Source: Gordionus sp. m RMFG-2023 (lineage: Eukaryota; Nematomorpha; Gordioida; Chordodea; Parachordodidae). From it: a DNA stretch of 64,000 bases. Location of the stretch: positions 42,385,366-42,449,365 of the forward strand of contig NC_088777.1 of NCBI RefSeq assembly GCF_954871325.1, read 5' to 3'. Below the pieces are notes generated by a model. It searched no databases, was not told the origin of the DNA, and was given only the letters and a program-made list of their open reading frames with translations. Position numbers and translations under genes: made by a program. How positions within the stretch are numbered: position 1 is the stretch's first letter; each line of letters opens with the position of its first letter. Positions 62,501 to 64,000 of this stretch are shown here, piece by piece.

Positions 62501-62876
62501 AAAGAATGAAATCGGGAAAATAGAATACATGTTACCCCTGATAATGTAAAATACTTATTTGCTAAATATCCAAGGAATTCAATGTTGTCCATTTTTAAAT
62601 TATTTTTCAATTAATTATTAAAAAGAATCTTTGATTTATTTTATTTTGACATTAAATTTTTATAATAAATGGGTTATAATATAGAAAGTTAACAGTCTCA
62701 TAAAATCTCTTTCAAACGCATTCAAAGAACAAGATTCCCAATTAGACCAGGATATAAGTACCCTTCAAAAATTGACCGATTCAAGCTTACTGAGTGTCGA
62801 GGAGTTGGACTCGGATATAAAAAAGTTTGGGCCAAATAAATTAATGTTCGTAGAATCCAACTTAAAATTAGAATAA
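47506..62876 (+). CDS. Kinesin-5 (Eg5/KIF11-like) mitotic motor
   Basis: Fourteen phase-consistent exons: 47,506-47,570; 47,614-47,829; 47,872-48,007; 48,054-48,191; 48,262-48,368; 48,412-48,502; 48,609-48,754; 49,176-49,368; 51,228-51,449; 54,212-54,419; 57,043-57,215; 61,348-61,473; 62,079-62,276; 62,685-62,876 (736 residues). The motor domain has P-loop GQTGTGKT (96-103), switch I SSRSH (220-224) and switch II VDLAGSE (252-258). The kinesin-5 neck follows ([25 protein letters not shown] read across exons 8-9), then coiled-coil exons. [15 protein letters not shown] matches the Eg5 stalk. Kinesin-5 forms bipolar tetramers that slide spindle microtubules apart. It is shorter than Eg5 (about 1,050 residues): roughly 50 stalk residues expected between exons 9 and 10 were not found, and the tail shows no BimC box. 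Missed exons in the large introns are possible. Confidence 0.92.
49555..49925. repeat. Dispersed repeat with CCCACCC/GGGTGG words
   Basis: This lies in intron 8 of the kinesin gene. The left end TTAGAGGTATGCAATGGG and the right end CACCTAATGCAGACCTCTAG are inverted and share the GCAGACCTCTAG terminus with the GGCCCGACCCG family. The body is CCACCCACTCG...CAACCCACCCACC instead. A related body occurs at 36,055-36,180 and possibly 27,170-27,280. Confidence 0.55.
50163..50380. repeat. Palindromic MITE copy
   Basis: GTATTGTTAAATTGCTCAATT opens it and AGAGCTGTTTCACAACACTA closes it. The core is GATTTTGCCTACAGATGGCA then GAAAGGTTTGG. It lies in kinesin intron 8. Confidence 0.75.
50661..50865. repeat. 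Palindromic MITE copy, worn
   Basis: ACGGCGAAATCAAGATTATAGCC, AACCTCGAGATTTTGCC, GGCAGAAAAGTTTG and GGAGGCTTAGGTTATATTTT are in family order. The ends are degraded. Confidence 0.6.
51508..51706. repeat. Palindromic MITE copy next to a long inverted-repeat element
   Basis: The ends TGTTGTTAAAAGCTCGTTTT and AATCGGCTCAAAAAGGGCC are inverted. The core is GATTTTCTCATAGATGGCG then CAAAGGTTCGG. It stops about 7 bp before the long element at 51,713, so the two insertions abut. Confidence 0.8.
51713..53940. mobile_element. Long terminal-inverted-repeat DNA element
   Basis: The left end GGTAATTCCATACAATATCG and the reverse complement of the right end (GGTAATTCCATACCAAATCG) match. Homology continues inward for about 450-500 bp: GATAACTTTTC, GCATCGAATCC, GAAAACTCC.GGTGTTTC and GGGACAGCCATAGGTTT recur inverted at about 53,560-53,920. 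The 1.2 kb centre has no reading frame I recognise. No target duplication was clear. It lies in kinesin intron 9. Arms this long occur in foldback and Mutator-like elements; the superfamily is not decided. Confidence 0.75.
54685..55830 (+). mobile_element. hAT transposon remnant (N-terminal half)
   Basis: This lies in kinesin intron 10. The terminal parts carry AGCTAATAGCGGCTACTTTTT (left) and AATAGCTAATAGCGAGCTAC and TATCGCGCTACTTTT (right). Inside, a plus-strand segment around 55,100-55,190 resembles the end of a BED finger ([10 protein letters not shown]). From 55,330, [20 protein letters not shown] and [12 protein letters not shown] match the segment after the BED finger in hAT/ZBED proteins (VEDxxFxxLxxxLxPxY). 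Stops and length show it is a non-functional internal-deletion or decayed copy. Confidence 0.6.
55915..56330. repeat. CCGGAAAT/GGAATC inverted-repeat element, most complete copy
   Basis: The left side ATGTGGAATCCATAGGTATT, CATTCCATTTTAAATCATTT and ACTAAGGGCAATTTTTTAAA is mirrored by AAATTCGACTTCAGTAAATG, ATTTAAAATAAGGGGGAATC and CTCCGTGGATTCCATA. The centre holds CATACCGGGATGCATTTCCGG. It lies in kinesin intron 10. Confidence 0.7.
57593..60542. mobile_element. 2.95 kb near-complete palindrome flanked by TTAA
   Basis: TTAA at 57,589-57,592 and again at 60,543-60,546 flank ends TGAAGCTTACTACC...GGCAGTACC and GGTACTGCC...GGTAGTAAGCATCA. These are inverted with one mismatch in the first 26 bases. 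Inverted homology runs inward about 1.1 kb per arm, with landmarks GGAAAGCCATT, GGTTTTAATTCATTC, CTCTGTACAATTTTTTAAAG and ACACAATCTGAAAAT, leaving a loop of about 0.6 kb. The loop has short open stretches on both strands that I do not recognise. TTAA duplication is the mark of piggyBac-type insertion. It lies in kinesin intron 11. Confidence 0.8.
60547..61347. other. Rest of kinesin intron 11 with unassigned open stretches
   Basis: Short plus-strand stretches (60,705-60,805: [15 protein letters not shown]; 60,905-61,005: [18 protein letters not shown]) read like worn coding sequence but match no family I know and do not fit the kinesin frame. They may be an old transposase. Confidence 0.3.
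61680..61870. repeat. GGCCCGACCCG-type repeat
   Basis: AGTTGGCGGGGGTCGAGC, GGACAGGCCAGACAAATTG and CACGGGCCGGACTGACCCAA are GC-richer blocks separated by AT filler. It lies in kinesin intron 12. Confidence 0.45.
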
Positions 62877-64000
62877 GGGAAAAATTTTAAGTCAGTTATG
62901 AAAACTATTTTGGTAATCTAGTTATAACAAAGTAAGTGGGAACATTGTGAGCCATTGTGTTATTTTTCAACTTTAAATCAATTTTTAGCCTTTTTTAAAA
63001 TCTTATTTTACCGGAAATGTATTTTTTACATATTTGGAATACCTCCCCTACCTTTGAATTGTAGACTCTTTTTCTGATAACCTTGAGTCATTTAAGATGT
63101 ATATAAAAAATCTATTGAAAAAATGAATATAAATTATATTAAGCTCAAATTTTTATAGCAAATTATGTGAAATACATAGAGTAGGTATTCCAAACATGTT
63201 AGAATACATTTCTGGTAAAATCTAATTTCTAAATTTAAAAAAAAAATTTATAGTTGAAAAAATAATACAATGACTCACAATGTTCCAACTTACCTAACAT
63301 AACAAGTCAACTTCAATTAACATACCAAAATATCTCCCTGAGTTAAGATATCTTCATTTTAATTTTAAATTACTAATAGTTAATTGTGGGATAATCTCGG
63401 TACCATCCTAAAATGGATATTATCTCTTGATTAGTCTATAGTTCTAAATCCACTTACTGGAAAACAATTAAATTAGGGTCGAAATATCTCCAAAATAATT
63501 TTTATATATTTTTTATTAATAAAACATAAGCGGCCATAAGGTTTTTTCTAAAAAAATTCGCTATTCAATAAAATTGATTCGCGATGAAATAATATTATTT
63601 CATAAGCATATTTAATTTATTTCGATAATTAAAAATTCCATAGCCATTTTAATGCACAAACGGTCAACATAAAGCGCAAACTAAAACAAGAAAACGAAAT
63701 TATTATAAAGAATGATGCCTCAATAAATTTGTCTCATGAACAAGTTTTCTTAATTTAATTTAAATTCTGATATAAAAACATCTTCAATTTTTTTTCGTTT
63801 TACAATTTATATTCCATATATTATGGTTTATTGCAATTTTTTTGACTTTTAGTTCTCAGATACACATCGTGATATATAGGGCTCTGCTGATCCGCATATT
63901 TTTTCACCGATCCATTCGATACTACTACGATCCGTTATTTATATTGACTTTTATTTACCTTGTGGAACGATGTCATAAAAAAAATCAATTTTATATTCAA
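62877..64000. repeat. Downstream stretch with dispersed repeats
   Basis: 62,990-63,300 holds a copy of the CCGGAAAT/GGAATC family (TTACCGGAAATGTATTTTTT, TTGGAATACC, GGTATTCCAAACATGTTAG, ACATTTCTGG). 63,880-63,960 repeats the GATCC...CCGATCCG block of 41.40 kb. No gene was seen. Confidence 0.5.

Noticed and set aside
1-64000. tRNA, rRNA, CRISPR arrays, bacterial operons or integrated organelle DNA
   Set aside because: I found no cloverleaf with conserved box sequences, no rRNA signature and no regularly spaced repeats with unique spacers.

Overview
This is a very A+T-rich stretch of nuclear DNA from an animal. Every recognisable gene is split by introns, most of them AT-rich and several over 1 kb. 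The gene content is metazoan: an atypical (oxygen-sensor type) soluble guanylate cyclase, a kinesin-5 motor, a casein kinase 1 gamma, a CPPED1-type phosphatase and a TCF20/RAI1-type extended-PHD protein. An invertebrate is likely, but the sequence does not let me name the group.

Layout. 1-3.6 kb: non-coding DNA with tandem repeats and a small gag-like fossil. 3.6-5.5 kb (+): 3' part of a CPPED1-like metallophosphatase. 6.8-7.6 kb (-): remnant of a reverse-transcribing element with a zinc-knuckle and endonuclease-like C-terminus. 8.7-11.7 kb (+): casein kinase 1 gamma in five exons. 12.8-13.6 kb (+): the best-preserved copy of the same element. 15.1-28.6 kb (-): guanylate cyclase, reconstructed in 15 exons (about 591 codons). 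29.9-30.3 kb (-): two exons of an unrecognised gene. 30.6-32.7 kb: hAT transposase remnants. 35.4-35.6 kb: an LTR-element fossil. 38.4-43.6 kb (+): TCF20/RAI1-like ePHD gene. 45.8-46.3 kb (-): third copy of the 6.8/12.8 kb element. 47.5-62.9 kb (+): kinesin-5 in 14 exons. Its introns hold two long inverted-repeat elements (one flanked by TTAA), a second hAT remnant and several MITEs.

The genes are independent housekeeping or signalling genes; nothing suggests they work as one pathway. Two genome-wide signals stand out. First, the splice sites are strongly relaxed: of 35 introns whose phase and homology I could check, 17 have A at position -3 of the acceptor and only 7 have G at donor position +5. 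Second, non-coding DNA is filled by a few palindromic repeat families, notably a roughly 200 bp MITE with at least ten copies. I saw no tRNA, rRNA, CRISPR or bacterial-type features. All exon joins were made by eye from reading frame, phase and family resemblance, and need transcript support.
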